From positions 449,520-513,519 of the forward strand of contig JBPOEZ010000003.1 of NCBI GenBank assembly GCA_051252005.1: DNA of 64,000 nt. The letters are read 5' to 3'. Shown here piece after piece: positions 53,093 to 61,862 of this stretch. The notes beneath the pieces were generated by a model. It did no database searches and was not told the DNA's origin. It saw nothing but the letters and a program-made list of their open reading frames with translations. This DNA comes from JACOMS01 sp051252005. Lineage in GTDB: Bacteria; Pseudomonadota; Alphaproteobacteria; Caulobacterales; Maricaulaceae. Positions within the stretch are counted from its first letter, which is position 1. The number at the start of each line of letters is the position of its first letter. Position numbers and translations under genes: made by a program.

Positions 53093-53285
53093 ACGGCTCT
53101 GCTACCAACATTGGTACTCTGTGAAAAGCAGTGATTGCAGATGACATTCGATATTTACAGATAAGCGTTTTACTCGGCCCTGAACACTGAAGTCATATTC
53201 TGTCAGAATCAGATCAGGATTACCACTCTACTCAGCGGTTCATTGCTTACCAAAGGCAACATTAGCTGGGCGCACATGGTTCTTT

Positions 53286-53314
53286 TTGACGGAATAGTAA
53301 CATTATTGTATTTG
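53286..53314 (+). promoter_or_regulatory. Candidate sigma-70 promoter of the ExbD gene
   Basis: TTGACG, 17 bases, TATTTG, then an AT-rich stretch. It is about 43 bases upstream of the ExbD gene start. The -10 match is moderate. Confidence 0.35.
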
Positions 53315-53356
53315 TTATAAAATTATATTACATAGCCTTAAGAGAGGACTAAATTC

Positions 53357-53758
53357 ATGGCAAACTTTAAACATAGACGAAACCAAATTGACGAAGCGGA
53401 TGTGGACATGACGCCGATGCTCGACATTGTTTTCATTATGCTGATATTTTTCATCGTAACGGCAACTTTTTTGGATGAAAGCGGGCTGGATTTCGCTGCC
53501 CCTGCTGATGGCCCAACGGGCATCCCAACATCGACCATACAGATCTACGTCGACGGGAAAGATCGCGTCAGTGTAGACCGCGTTCCGGTCACCCTCTCCG
53601 CTGTACCGTCGCGCGTGGAACGTCTTTTGGCCGACAAACCGGATGCGAGTATCCTGTTAATGGCAAGCTCGCGGGCAACCGTTGACCCTGTTGTTTTCAT
53701 CAAAGACCAGATGGCAATTGCGAACCGGCGTACAAGCTTGAAAGTTGTGCGGGAATAA
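53357..53758 (+). CDS. ExbD/TolR-family biopolymer transport protein
   Basis: A 133-residue protein with one membrane helix (about 20-43) in DMTPMLDIVFIMLIFFIVTATF, containing the conserved aspartate used in proton-motive-force coupling, followed by a periplasmic domain of about 85 residues. Normally this subunit works with ExbB/TolQ and TonB/TolA, but none of these is adjacent, so the partner lies elsewhere. AGAGGACT precedes its ATG. A sigma-70-like promoter is at 53286. Confidence 0.9.
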   Translation: MANFKHRRNQIDEADVDMTPMLDIVFIMLIFFIVTATFLDESGLDFAAPADGPTGIPTSTIQIYVDGKDRVSVDRVPVTLSAVPSRVERLLADKPDASILLMASSRATVDPVVFIKDQMAIANRRTSLKVVRE

Positions 53759-53877
53759 AGGACGATTACTGTGCAAACACTAACCCTGCGGCAATATATT
53801 TAAGAACACGGATTGCCTTTTAGGTCTGTTTTCAGTATCGCATGGCACAGAATATATATGCATCACTGGAGAAAAAT

Positions 53878-54402
53878 ATGCGCACTCACGTCCCTAATGT
53901 AACGTTCAAAACCCGCGTCCGGAATGACGCCCTCGAAGGCGACAATCCGTTTGAGTGGAAAGATGTAACGACTGATGATGTCTTCAAAGGTAAAAAAGTT
54001 GTCCTCTTCGCGCTTCCCGGCGCGTTCACACCGACCTGCTCCACCACGCACCTACCGCGTTACGAAGAACTTTACGAAGATTTCAAAGCTGAAGGCATTG
54101 ACGAGGTTGTCTGCCTGTCGGTTAATGACGCATTTGTTATGTACCAATGGGGCATCGCCCAAGGCCGCAAAAACGTCTTCCTTCTTCCAGACGGCTCCGG
54201 CACATTTACCCGCAACATGGGCATGCTTGTCGACAAAGACAATCTAGGTTTTGGATACCGCAGCTGGCGTTACTCTATGCTCGTCAATGACGGCAAAATC
54301 GAAAAAGTGTTCAGCGAAGCTGACTTTGGCGATAACTGCCCAACAGACCCGTTTGAAGTCTCAGACGCAGACACAATGCTTGCTTACGTCAAAGGCGCAT
54401 AG
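53878..54402 (+). CDS. Peroxiredoxin (Prx5-type)
   Basis: A 174-residue peroxiredoxin. The active-site segment FALPGAFTPTCSTTHLP has the peroxidatic cysteine, and SVNDAFVMYQWG is typical of the Prx5 subfamily, which reduces hydroperoxides with glutathione/glutaredoxin or thioredoxin. The ATG 53878 is preceded by GGAGAAAAAT; a frame from 53842 adds 12 residues across that RBS. A terminator follows. Confidence 0.92.
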   Translation: MRTHVPNVTFKTRVRNDALEGDNPFEWKDVTTDDVFKGKKVVLFALPGAFTPTCSTTHLPRYEELYEDFKAEGIDEVVCLSVNDAFVMYQWGIAQGRKNVFLLPDGSGTFTRNMGMLVDKDNLGFGYRSWRYSMLVNDGKIEKVFSEADFGDNCPTDPFEVSDADTMLAYVKGA

Positions 54403-54437
54403 TCTTTTATAATTTGGGCTTGGCCCTAGTAAATCAG

Positions 54438-54472
54438 AACCGGATGCACCAAGCGGCGCGTCCGGTTTTTTT
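54438..54472 (+). terminator. Terminator of the peroxiredoxin gene
   Basis: AACCGGA-TGC and GCG-TCCGGTT pair around a short loop, followed by a run of seven T including the last stem base. Confidence 0.85.
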
Positions 54473-54482
54473 ATGGCGGGTT

Positions 54483-54899
54483 TTAGCTCTGACCGTAAGC
54501 TTGGTTTAGGATTTGCTGCTGAGCATGCACCGGTTGAGCGTGTTGCGGGGCCTGAGCTTGAAGCGGCTGGGCCTGTATGGGTTGCGCTTGAACAGGTTGC
54601 GCTTGAACCATCTGTGATTGCGTAGGCCGAGCCTGCAGAGGTTGCGTCTGCATAGGCGGCACTTGAGCGGCCGACTTGCCCGGCGCCTTAATCGGCGCGT
54701 CGACACGGTTCTGCCCTTCATAGACCCGCAGGCCTTTTGCCGCGTCAAGGCACTCGGCATACATATCTAAAATCGCGCTGGCATTACGCTCTCCCCAAAC
54801 GCCCTGCCCTTTGAGCTTATTCAGGAGTTCAAAGGCCACTTCCTCTGCGGATTTACCCGATGACGCGGCGGCAAAACTTTTGGCTTCATTTTCAGACAT
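54483..54899 (-). CDS. Protein with Gln/Pro/Ala repeat tail
   Basis: A 138-residue protein. The first 60 residues are helical and charged (SAEEVAFELLNKLKGQGVWG, NASAILDMYAECLDAAKGLR). The last 60 are a low-complexity tail built from QAQPx pentapeptides, e.g. QAQPVQAQPIQAQPLQAQ. AAGGAAATATT precedes the ATG. No family recognised. The tail is probably disordered and could bind a partner or tether. Confidence 0.6.
   Translation of the reverse strand: MSENEAKSFAAASSGKSAEEVAFELLNKLKGQGVWGERNASAILDMYAECLDAAKGLRVYEGQNRVDAPIKAPGKSAAQVPPMQTQPLQARPTQSQMVQAQPVQAQPIQAQPLQAQAPQHAQPVHAQQQILNQAYGQS
54545..54655. repeat. Imperfect 15-base repeats coding for QAQP
   Basis: The DNA under the protein tail repeats units such as GGTTGCGCTTGAACA in tandem with small changes. 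It is a minor satellite inside the coding sequence. Confidence 0.55.
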
Positions 54900-55010
54900 A
54901 ATATTTCCTTGTTCAGGCTTAAAGCGTTAGTCTTCGCTAACACGGCGCGGTTAATCTTTCGTGAGGGCCAGCTATTTAATAGAACTATTGCTTGTTATTA
55001 AGGACACATC

Positions 55011-55712
55011 ATCAGTACACCGCTTAAAGAAACCCAGCTTTACGGCCCCGTCAAAGCTCATTTCGTCGCCCTCGGGTTTGACGTCAAAGGCGAAGTCGGC
55101 GCAGCGGATCTTGTCGCTGTGCCGCACGGCGATTCCCCTGACAGACAGCCGATCATTGTCGAGCTAAAGACGGGCTTCACCCTATCCTTGTTTCATCAAG
55201 CCATTAACCGTCAATCCATGACCGATCAGGTCTATATTGCCGTGCCGCGTAAGTCCGGCAAAGCGGCGCTAGTGGCCATTCGTAAAAACAAAATGCTGTG
55301 CCGCCGCCTTGGCATTGGCCTCATCACCGTACGGATCGAAGATAACCGCGTCGATGTGCACTGTGAGCCTGGCCCGTTCACGCCGCGCAAAATTAAAAAG
55401 CGCAAGACTAAGCTCCTGTCCGAGTTTGACAGACGGCACGGCGACCCCAACTCAGGCGGCATGACCTCTGAAGGCCTCATGACGTCTTACCGCCAAGGCG
55501 CATTAAGATGCGCCAAAGTTCTCTATGATGAAGGCGCGTGCAAAGGCTCCCACGTGGCAAAAATGGCCGGATTTGACAAAGCTACAACCCTCATGGCCGC
55601 CAATCATTATGGCTGGTTCGAGAAAGTTGACCGCGGCATATATGGCCTTACTGGCGAAGGCGCAAAAGCGCTCGAGGAACACGCGGATACTGTGAATTCA
55701 ATGATGGGATGA
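55011..55712 (+). CDS. DUF2161 protein (PD-(D/E)XK-like) with apparent ATC start
   Basis: A protein of 233 residues if started at ATC 55011, or 197 if a later GTG (55119) is used. The N-terminal region LKETQLYGPVKAHFVALGF, GEVGAADLVAV and PIIVELKTGFTLSLFHQAINRQ fits the DUF2161 family, whose E-K pair lies in a nuclease-like fold, and continues upstream of 55119 in frame. An AAGGA RBS lies six bases before ATC 55011, where the homologue start would be expected. No ATG or GTG is present at that position. Either ATC is used as start or the ATG has been changed by mutation. The C-terminal half contains a winged-helix-like region. Confidence 0.72.
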   Translation: MSTPLKETQLYGPVKAHFVALGFDVKGEVGAADLVAVPHGDSPDRQPIIVELKTGFTLSLFHQAINRQSMTDQVYIAVPRKSGKAALVAIRKNKMLCRRLGIGLITVRIEDNRVDVHCEPGPFTPRKIKKRKTKLLSEFDRRHGDPNSGGMTSEGLMTSYRQGALRCAKVLYDEGACKGSHVAKMAGFDKATTLMAANHYGWFEKVDRGIYGLTGEGAKALEEHADTVNSMMG

Positions 55713-55797
55713 TGGCGTAGATAAAATCCTTTCTGCTATGCAAATTCACATATTCAAACTATGCTAGTCTAAATCAATCGCTTTAAAGAACCTCGAT

Positions 55798-56361
55798 ATG
55801 AAAAAGATACTGCCTCTCTTGTTAATTCTTAGCGGCATCGGCGTCGCTTACGTCACATGGACAGGTTATCAAAAGGCAGAACGGGCTAAAGCTGAAACAG
55901 AGTTATTGAGAGACTTTTCTGAATCGCAATATTCTGCAACTGACGACGCTCCAGACCCTGAACCGGATTACGATCCTAGCGACCTAGATCAAACGCCGCC
56001 TAGGGTCACCCCCTTCATTCCGACAACCGCTTGCCTAGGGCAATGGGGAAATCGCCTTAGGCAATATTGCGCGGATGGGGACAAGGCTGAACTCGAATTG
56101 ATTGAAGGCGGCAGTACTCAGGTTGAAGCCATGCGAGTTTTAACGTTATGCCTTGATATCCTACTTCACCAAATAGATGCCCACAAAACCGACTACCGGC
56201 CCATGGACAGCAAGGTGCAGAAAAATGAAAAAAATCGTCAAAACCTTGCCTGCGAATACACTAAAACATATGGGGACAACCCAGTTTTCAATGATGGAAG
56301 CATCTACTACATGGTCAAAGAACACGTGGAAAGCGGGAACATAAACCGACTGGAAAAATAG
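55798..56361 (+). CDS. Membrane-anchored hypothetical protein
   Basis: A 187-residue protein with an N-terminal hydrophobic anchor (about 4-22), an acidic Pro-rich linker (about 45-75; DAPDPEPDYDPSDLDQTPP) and a cysteine-containing domain (Cys at about 79, 91, 118 and 152). No family recognised. No strong promoter is seen in front. Confidence 0.55.
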   Translation: MKKILPLLLILSGIGVAYVTWTGYQKAERAKAETELLRDFSESQYSATDDAPDPEPDYDPSDLDQTPPRVTPFIPTTACLGQWGNRLRQYCADGDKAELELIEGGSTQVEAMRVLTLCLDILLHQIDAHKTDYRPMDSKVQKNEKNRQNLACEYTKTYGDNPVFNDGSIYYMVKEHVESGNINRLEK

Positions 56362-56493
56362 GTAATACACAGATCTGAACTAACTCGCTAACGCCTTACT
56401 GTCCGACTGTATTCCAAGGCAAATTGCGCGCAGCCAAAACAAAAATTGAGTTCACATTTGTTACTCATCACAGACACCCCAGAAAATAACCCT

Positions 56494-57270
56494 ATGACTT
56501 ATCGCCTCAAATTCTCTATGCTTACCGACCACGTTGGGCAGCTTGTTTTCTCTAATCCGGCGAAGCGTAACGCGCTCAATGCCGCTATGTGGGCGGCGCT
56601 TCCGTCTGTGCTTAAAACTGCGCAAAATACGCCCGGCCTCAAAGCCCTTATCGTGCGCGGCGACGGTGAACATTTCGCGTCTGGCGCGGACATTTCTGAA
56701 TTTAAAACGCTCTATGCTACGCGCGATACGGCGAAAGTGATATCGGATGATATTGCGGCTGGCTTTCAAGCCCTCGCCGAGTTTCCGCTTCCCACCATTG
56801 CCGTGATACGCGGCGCATGTGTCGGCGGAGGCTGCGGATTGGCGCTGTGTTGTGATCTTCGCTTTGCCGATAATACAGCCTTCTTTGCTGTCACGCCCGC
56901 TAAGCTCGGCCTCGTCTATCCGTTTTCTGACGTGCAGCGCCTCATTGAAACTGTCGGCATTCCAAATGCAAAAGACATTCTCTTTTCCGCGCGGCGCATC
57001 AAAGCCAAACGCGCCGAAAAAATGGGCCTGATCAACAAGCTTTTCAAACCCGATGATTTGGACGTAGACGTGCTGGCCTACGCAGCCAACCTTAGCGCCC
57101 TCTCCACCCAATCCGCCATCATCACCAAGAAAATGTTCGCCGCATACCAAGCCGGACAATCCGGCGAAAACGCCAAAAGCCAAGAATGGTTTTTGGACGG
57201 CTTCGTTAGCGATGATTTCCAAGAAGGCTACCGCGCGTTCCTAGAAAAGCGAAAGCCGGAGTTTGGGTGA
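56494..57270 (+). CDS. Enoyl-CoA hydratase/isomerase family protein
   Basis: A 258-residue crotonase-fold protein. The CoA-binding and oxyanion motifs (SGADISEFKTL, RGACVGGGCGLALCCDLRFA) and the later FAVTPAKLGLVYPF match the family. The first catalytic Glu position (GGGCGLALCC) is not a Glu, so the exact reaction (hydratase, isomerase or other) is open. I use ATG 56494 (MTYRLKF); an upstream TTG at 56446 adds 16 residues without support. Confidence 0.87.
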   Translation: MTYRLKFSMLTDHVGQLVFSNPAKRNALNAAMWAALPSVLKTAQNTPGLKALIVRGDGEHFASGADISEFKTLYATRDTAKVISDDIAAGFQALAEFPLPTIAVIRGACVGGGCGLALCCDLRFADNTAFFAVTPAKLGLVYPFSDVQRLIETVGIPNAKDILFSARRIKAKRAEKMGLINKLFKPDDLDVDVLAYAANLSALSTQSAIITKKMFAAYQAGQSGENAKSQEWFLDGFVSDDFQEGYRAFLEKRKPEFG

Positions 57271-57335
57271 GAAGGAATGCTAAATATCGCTCATAGAGTC
57301 AGCGCCAACACAATAAAACGGTGCATCAACGCGGG

Positions 57336-57905
57336 TCAGGAGTTATTTGCATTTTGATGTAATTCGTATTTTGGCAAAGTCAAAGTAGGACATTTTTCGG
57401 CTACTGTCGCTTCGAAATCTTCAAACCCCTTATAAACTCTGGACCAATATACCCTGTCTCCCTCATTGTTTTCCACAAAATAATAGCCACCTTTAACAAG
57501 CCCTACAGTCACTATTTCTGACCAATTCAGGTCGCTTCTAGACAAGCCCATCATTTGAAACTTCACCGCTCTCGGGCCATTGAGACTGTCTTGTGTCCAA
57601 TTTACATCATGAATCGACGTTAAGCTGGGTATCACCGCAATAACAAAGAACCCTCCCATAAAAGCACAGGCAGACCCGTACACAAGCATTCCACTTATGA
57701 AGATCGCGGCTAGAGCGCCGAGGAGAAAAAAAACAGTTCCACTGCTCAAAACAAACCAGATAATACCCTTATGAGGTTTAATTGTCCCAACAACTGACGA
57801 TAATCCGACCGGATCATAATCATTTATTTTTCTCTTTATCCAGCTCAGTACGACAGCAACTGCAAATGCAGAAATTAAGGTCGGGAATAATGCGTTGAGA
57901 TTCAT
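57336..57905 (-). CDS. Membrane protein with possible PH-like C-terminal domain
   Basis: A 189-residue protein with hydrophobic helices at about 5-22, 48-72 and 74-95. The C-terminal 90 residues show alternating strands (VKFQMMGLSRSDLNWSEIVTVGLVKGG, YYFVENNEGDRVYWSR) similar to bacterial PH-like domains. No family assignment is firm. It stands alone. Confidence 0.5.
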   Translation of the reverse strand: MNLNALFPTLISAFAVAVVLSWIKRKINDYDPVGLSSVVGTIKPHKGIIWFVLSSGTVFFLLGALAAIFISGMLVYGSACAFMGGFFVIAVIPSLTSIHDVNWTQDSLNGPRAVKFQMMGLSRSDLNWSEIVTVGLVKGGYYFVENNEGDRVYWSRVYKGFEDFEATVAEKCPTLTLPKYELHQNANNS

Positions 57906-58139
57906 AATTTTTCATAACACAGATATTACAAAAATCGACGGCCATGCGCAGTTTAGTCATTTGGATTTTATCGGAAGTTATCGATGAGCCCAATACACAA
58001 AATTAACTTTCAGGCCTATCAAGCTTTAAACGCGCGCAATGTCTTTTCGTTACCAAACGCAGCAATGCGTGAATAATGATCAATATCAACGCTACCAAAT
58101 GGTAAACGTTACGACCTGCTAAGACATCTTTTGGCTCGT

Positions 58140-59273
58140 CTACTCAAGCGCCTCTGTCCTATACAGTCGCACTTTAAGGCCGCCGTGGGCAATGGGGGCT
58201 TCGCAGGGGAGCCATGGGAGCTTTGTGCTCTCGGCGAGAACCCTGTCCGTTGTGACCATGCCGACGCGCCAGCCTTTGAAGCGTTCGCGCATGACTTCGC
58301 CGAAACTTTGATAAAGCGAAAAGAGCTCTTTTTTATTGCCAATCCGTGTCCCGTAGGGCGGATTGACCATGACAATACCGGGCGCGCCTTCGGGACGTTT
58401 AATGGCTGAGAGCGGTTGCGTTGTGAACTGGCACGCGCCTTCGACGCCCGCGCGCGCCGCATTGGCTTTGGCAAACTCGATCACTTGTTCGTTGCGGTCA
58501 GAGCCATAAAAGTGCTGTTTTATTTCGCGCGGTTGCCACTTGGCTTTCGCCGCGTCCACGCCCTCTGCATCGTAGCTCACTAATTTTTCAAACGCGAAAC
58601 CGCGCGCGCGGCCCGCCATCATATGTCCGGCTATTTCCGCCGCTTCGATGATGTAAGTCCCCGAGCCACACATAGGATCGACCACAGTTTGCGTGCCGTC
58701 ATAACCGCAGGCGCGCAGCGTCATCGCGGCAATGGTCTCGCGCAGCGGCGCTTTTCCCATAGCTTGCTTATGGCCGCGTTTATGAAGCGCCGTGCCGGAT
58801 GTATCAACTGAGACGATGACAAGATTACGGTCAATACGCGTCTTGATGATGATATCGGCTTCGTCCACCGAGCCCGCGATTTCCGCGCCAAATTCTTCGT
58901 GAATGGCGCGCTCCATTCGCTCCGCCGCCGCGCCGTGGTGATAGATAGCGCTTTTGCGGTTTGTACTGACTTCGACCTTAATCTTGTGGCCCGGCATCAA
59001 AAAATCGCCCCACGGAAACTTGCGCGCGCGCTTATCAAGCTGCGCCAAATGCATTGCACGAAATTCACCAATCCGCACAAGCACTTTGGACGCGCCGCGC
59101 AAGACCAAGTTGGCGCGCCATACATGCTCCCACCGGCCATGAAGAATAACGCCCCCGCTCGTAGCTTTCGGCGAGCGAAACCCCGCCTCTAAGGCCTCAG
59201 CCACAAGGTGTTTTTCAAGCCCCGGCAAGGTCACAAGAAAGATTTCAAAAGTCTTAGGCGGTGTATCGGTCAT
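58140..59273 (-). CDS. THUMP-domain class I RNA methyltransferase
   Basis: A 377-residue S-adenosylmethionine-dependent methyltransferase acting on RNA guanosine. The N-terminal half (about 1-165) is a THUMP RNA-binding region. The catalytic domain has the SAM motif DPMCGSGTYIIEAAEIA and the NPPYGTRIG motif typical of N2-guanosine methyltransferases such as RlmL/TrmG10-type. The start at 59273 is chosen over a GTG at 59291 on likelihood only, and no clear RBS is present. The target (rRNA or tRNA) is unknown. Confidence 0.88.
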   Translation of the reverse strand: MTDTPPKTFEIFLVTLPGLEKHLVAEALEAGFRSPKATSGGVILHGRWEHVWRANLVLRGASKVLVRIGEFRAMHLAQLDKRARKFPWGDFLMPGHKIKVEVSTNRKSAIYHHGAAAERMERAIHEEFGAEIAGSVDEADIIIKTRIDRNLVIVSVDTSGTALHKRGHKQAMGKAPLRETIAAMTLRACGYDGTQTVVDPMCGSGTYIIEAAEIAGHMMAGRARGFAFEKLVSYDAEGVDAAKAKWQPREIKQHFYGSDRNEQVIEFAKANAARAGVEGACQFTTQPLSAIKRPEGAPGIVMVNPPYGTRIGNKKELFSLYQSFGEVMRERFKGWRVGMVTTDRVLAESTKLPWLPCEAPIAHGGLKVRLYRTEALE

Positions 59274-59332
59274 AGGGGCGGCGTCTATCACGGTTAGGCG
59301 CGAGGCGCACGAGATGAATAGCCGCGCCGGAG

Positions 59333-60154
59333 TTAATTTTTATGATTTCCCGCATAGGCAATCACGCGCTCTGCGCGGCGGACGACGGGGGCTTCGATGA
59401 ATTTTCCGTCTAGTAGCGCCACGTTGCCTTTGGCGGCGCGGTACGCCTCCATCACCCGCTCCGCGTATTTAATTTCGTCTTCGGACGGCGCAAGGGCTGC
59501 GTGAATACGCGCGACTTGCGCGGGATGGATCGCGCTTCGGGCGTGAATGCCGAGGCCCTTTGCAAGGCGCGTCGTCGCTTCGCAGTCATCAAGATTACGC
59601 ACATCAATATGCGGCGTATCAAACAGGTGGACATCATGCGCCGCCGCGCACATCACAAGCTTGGAGCGTGCATAAAGATGCGTGTCCCATGCGAGGTCGC
59701 AGTCTACATCTCCGGCATAATCAATCGCGCCGTACATGCCGAGGGTTACGCGCCCATTGGAGAATATCTCAGCCGCGTTTAAAACGCCCTTTGCGCTTTC
59801 GATAATGGCAAAGAACGGCCCGAGCGCGCTAGGCAAATCATCATCAAGGTCATTGACCTCGCTCTTACTCGCCACTTTCGGGATCATCAGAAACGGCAGG
59901 CTCAACCCGCTATCCTTAAGCGCGGCAATATCGGCCTTGCCTTCCGGCGTATCGACGCCGTTAATACGCAAGCTGACATGCTTATGATTTGTCGTTGCGA
60001 GCCAGCTTAAAACCACATCCCGCGCGCTGTCTTTATCATCTGGCCCGACCGCGTCTTCAAGGTCAATGCAGACCAAATCCGCTCCGGCCAGACAGGCCTT
60101 CTCAAAACGGTCAGGGCGGTTCCCGGGGACGAAAAGCTGTGATCTGTAATACAT
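59333..60154 (-). CDS. HpcH/HpaI-family CoA ester lyase (CitE-like)
   Basis: A 273-residue TIM-barrel protein of the CitE/malyl-CoA lyase family. The motifs RSQLFVPGNRPDRFEKA, VCIDLEDAVGPDDK (metal-binding Asp/Glu) and AIIESAKGVLNA are in place. Members cleave or form malyl-CoA, citramalyl-CoA or related esters. ATG 60154 gives the normal family N-terminus (MYYRSQLFVPG); a frame from 60259 adds 35 unrelated residues. The substrate is unknown. Confidence 0.9.
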   Translation of the reverse strand: MYYRSQLFVPGNRPDRFEKACLAGADLVCIDLEDAVGPDDKDSARDVVLSWLATTNHKHVSLRINGVDTPEGKADIAALKDSGLSLPFLMIPKVASKSEVNDLDDDLPSALGPFFAIIESAKGVLNAAEIFSNGRVTLGMYGAIDYAGDVDCDLAWDTHLYARSKLVMCAAAHDVHLFDTPHIDVRNLDDCEATTRLAKGLGIHARSAIHPAQVARIHAALAPSEDEIKYAERVMEAYRAAKGNVALLDGKFIEAPVVRRAERVIAYAGNHKN

Positions 60155-60383
60155 AAGGGCTGCCTTTATACTCGGAGAGCACCGCTCCCGTGACGTCCAC
60201 GCACCATAAAGACTCGACTTGAAAAATCTAGGTCTTTGGAGATCAATAAGAACGCCCACTTTTATCCCTAAGGTTACAAATTCCTCATATATCCGATCAT
60301 GAAGCTTCTGTAATTTGCAACATTTTTTGGAACTATTACTTTGGTGCTACGTTTCATTACCGTAACTCACTATGGAGACTTTT

Positions 60384-60749
60384 ATGTCTAAAACACTTTT
60401 AATGATTTCTACAGCAGCCGTGCTAACGCTCGGCGCGTGTACAACAACAGGCAATACTGAACGCGGCGCGGTCACAGGCGCAGCCGCAGGCGCGCTCGTC
60501 GGCGCAATTATCGGTAACAATACAGGTTCAGGCGATGCCAGCACAGGCGCAGCGATTGGCGCAGCTGTCGGCGGCGCAGGCGGGGCCTATGCCGGATCGC
60601 AAAAAGACAAGCAAATGGGCGAGCCCACACGGATCAGACGCGCAGCCAACGGTCAACAGCTTTACTTTGATCAGCAAGCCCAGCGCTATTTTTGGGTCGA
60701 TGAATATACGGGTAAAACCTATTACGAAAACGGCCAATTCCGCCGCTAA
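60384..60749 (+). CDS. Glycine-zipper outer membrane lipoprotein
   Basis: A 121-residue lipoprotein: signal with lipobox LGAC, then a glycine-zipper segment (about 30-75; AVTGAAAGALVGAIIGNN, GAAIGAAVGGAGGAYAG) and a short aromatic C-terminal part. This resembles YMGG-like/SmpA-type outer membrane Gly-zipper lipoproteins. ATG 60384 has GGAG nine bases upstream. A terminator follows at 60770. Confidence 0.85.
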   Translation: MSKTLLMISTAAVLTLGACTTTGNTERGAVTGAAAGALVGAIIGNNTGSGDASTGAAIGAAVGGAGGAYAGSQKDKQMGEPTRIRRAANGQQLYFDQQAQRYFWVDEYTGKTYYENGQFRR

Positions 60750-60769
60750 ACGAGGCGAATGTAACGAGG

Positions 60770-60798
60770 AAAAAGCGGGCATTTATGTCCGCTTTTTT
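60770..60798 (+). terminator. Rho-independent terminator of the Gly-zipper lipoprotein gene
   Basis: AAAAAGCGG...CCGCTTTTTT with a small loop; the stem has one internal mismatch. Confidence 0.85.
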
Positions 60799-60932
60799 AT
60801 GTCTGACTTGCGTCTTTTAAGTCACAGTCACGACAAAAATACACACTTTGTAATTTTAGGCTTGATTAAAAGCTTTCGCCCGCCTAGTTGCGGCGTATTG
60901 AATTGCCACTCAAACAGAAAAAGGAGGGTTAC

Positions 60933-61031
60933 GTGCAGACGACTACAAGACAAATATCACCCCTTTCTTTTCACCTGTTTCAGGATCTTTTATCATGGGC
61001 AATTCCTATGAGGCTCGCCCCGGCGGCCTAA
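60933..61031 (+). CDS. Possible 32-residue small protein
   Basis: A short frame starting at GTG 60933 with an exceptionally good RBS, AAGGAGG at 60921-60927. It encodes 32 residues beginning MQTTTRQISPLS. No homologue recognised. It overlaps the next small frame. A leader or regulatory peptide for the rtcB operon is possible. Confidence 0.4.
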   Translation: MQTTTRQISPLSFHLFQDLLSWAIPMRLAPAA

Positions 61032-61114
61032 TCATTATCGGCGCGGCACGTCCCGCCAACACACATACATATACGCAATTTTGCGGCGCTTCTTTTGGAG
61101 GCGCTCATGCGTGA
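60995..61114 (+). CDS. Possible 39-residue small protein, coupled to the next gene
   Basis: Starts at ATG 60995 and ends at TGA 61112-61114, so its stop overlaps the start of the next gene by eight bases (ATGCGTGA). The same pattern (ATGAGTGA) joins the next gene and rtcB. AGGA lies 12 bases before the ATG, so its RBS is weak. No homologue recognised. Confidence 0.45.
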   Translation: MGNSYEARPGGLIIIGAARPANTHTYTQFCGASFGGAHA

Positions 61115-61862
61115 AGACATGTTCAAAGTCATTGTTGAGCGTCCGCGTAGCGGCCGTTCATGGGCGACAAAATCCAAGCTTCGTTACGCACCTGACGATG
61201 CGCCTCAGCGCATGTCAGGCAAGCGCATCGTGACGCTTTCGACCCGCAGGACAAAACACTTAAACGAGAACCTTGCGCCGCTAAAACGCTATCTTATGGC
61301 GCAACGCGGACGGCGCTGGGACGACGTATTCTCTGATATATGCACCCATTTAGACACGGGCAGCACCGTTAAGATGCACGTACGCGAACATCTGGATGAT
61401 TTCATCGAGCGTAAAGTTCGAATTGCAAGTGACGGCTCTTGGGTGTCAACTTCTCGTTGGGGCTCGCCTATACCGCCGACCTACTGGGCCAACCTTTATG
61501 TCGGCCCAGCGGACGGTATCGTCAAAGAAACGTCCTTACTTTGCCGCAAACTTGGCATTCAAAACCGCCGGGAATATTGGGCAGATCAGCGCAGGTCGGC
61601 CCAGGAATGCCCTCAACTTGTCCATCTTACAGGCCACGTTTTCCTCGTACAAAAAAACGGAATTTGGTTTCAATATGAGCTAAAGCGTGTCCCAACGACC
61701 GCCTATGGTTATCCATATAGCGCCAATGAAATATACCGCGAAATTTGCAACGCCTCAGGGCAAGATGAAGGGCCGTGGCAGGTCATCGCCAAACAGCAGC
61801 TTTCAAAAAAGCAGCTCAAGACGCATAGTCTCAAAAATACAATGGGAGGCACATATGAGTGA
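61107..61862 (+). CDS. Unknown 251-residue protein of the RtcB-PrfH operon
   Basis: A soluble, basic protein without membrane segments. The N-terminal part is rich in Arg and Lys (MFKVIVERPRSGRSW, KSKLRYAPDDAPQRMSGKR), then a helical region (NENLAPLKRYLMAQRGRRW, VKMHVREHLDDFIERKV), then a mixed C-terminal region with several Trp and Tyr. I cannot name the family. GGAGG precedes ATG 61107 by five bases. Its stop overlaps the rtcB start by eight bases. Constant coupling to RtcB and PrfH suggests a role in RNA or ribosome repair, which is inference. Confidence 0.7.
   Translation: MREDMFKVIVERPRSGRSWATKSKLRYAPDDAPQRMSGKRIVTLSTRRTKHLNENLAPLKRYLMAQRGRRWDDVFSDICTHLDTGSTVKMHVREHLDDFIERKVRIASDGSWVSTSRWGSPIPPTYWANLYVGPADGIVKETSLLCRKLGIQNRREYWADQRRSAQECPQLVHLTGHVFLVQKNGIWFQYELKRVPTTAYGYPYSANEIYREICNASGQDEGPWQVIAKQQLSKKQLKTHSLKNTMGGTYE

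Noticed and set aside
53336..53350. TTAA-N7-CTAA near the ExbD start
   Set aside because: One mismatch in the second half-site and overlaps the RBS region; not counted as a CtrA box.
56461..57222. Long minus-strand frame opposite the enoyl-CoA hydratase gene
   Set aside because: Antisense to a clear crotonase-fold gene; no independent evidence.
60800..60932. Possible tRNA-like or Y-RNA-like molecule before the rtcB operon
   Set aside because: No T-loop motif or foldable cloverleaf was seen by eye; a covariance-model search would decide.
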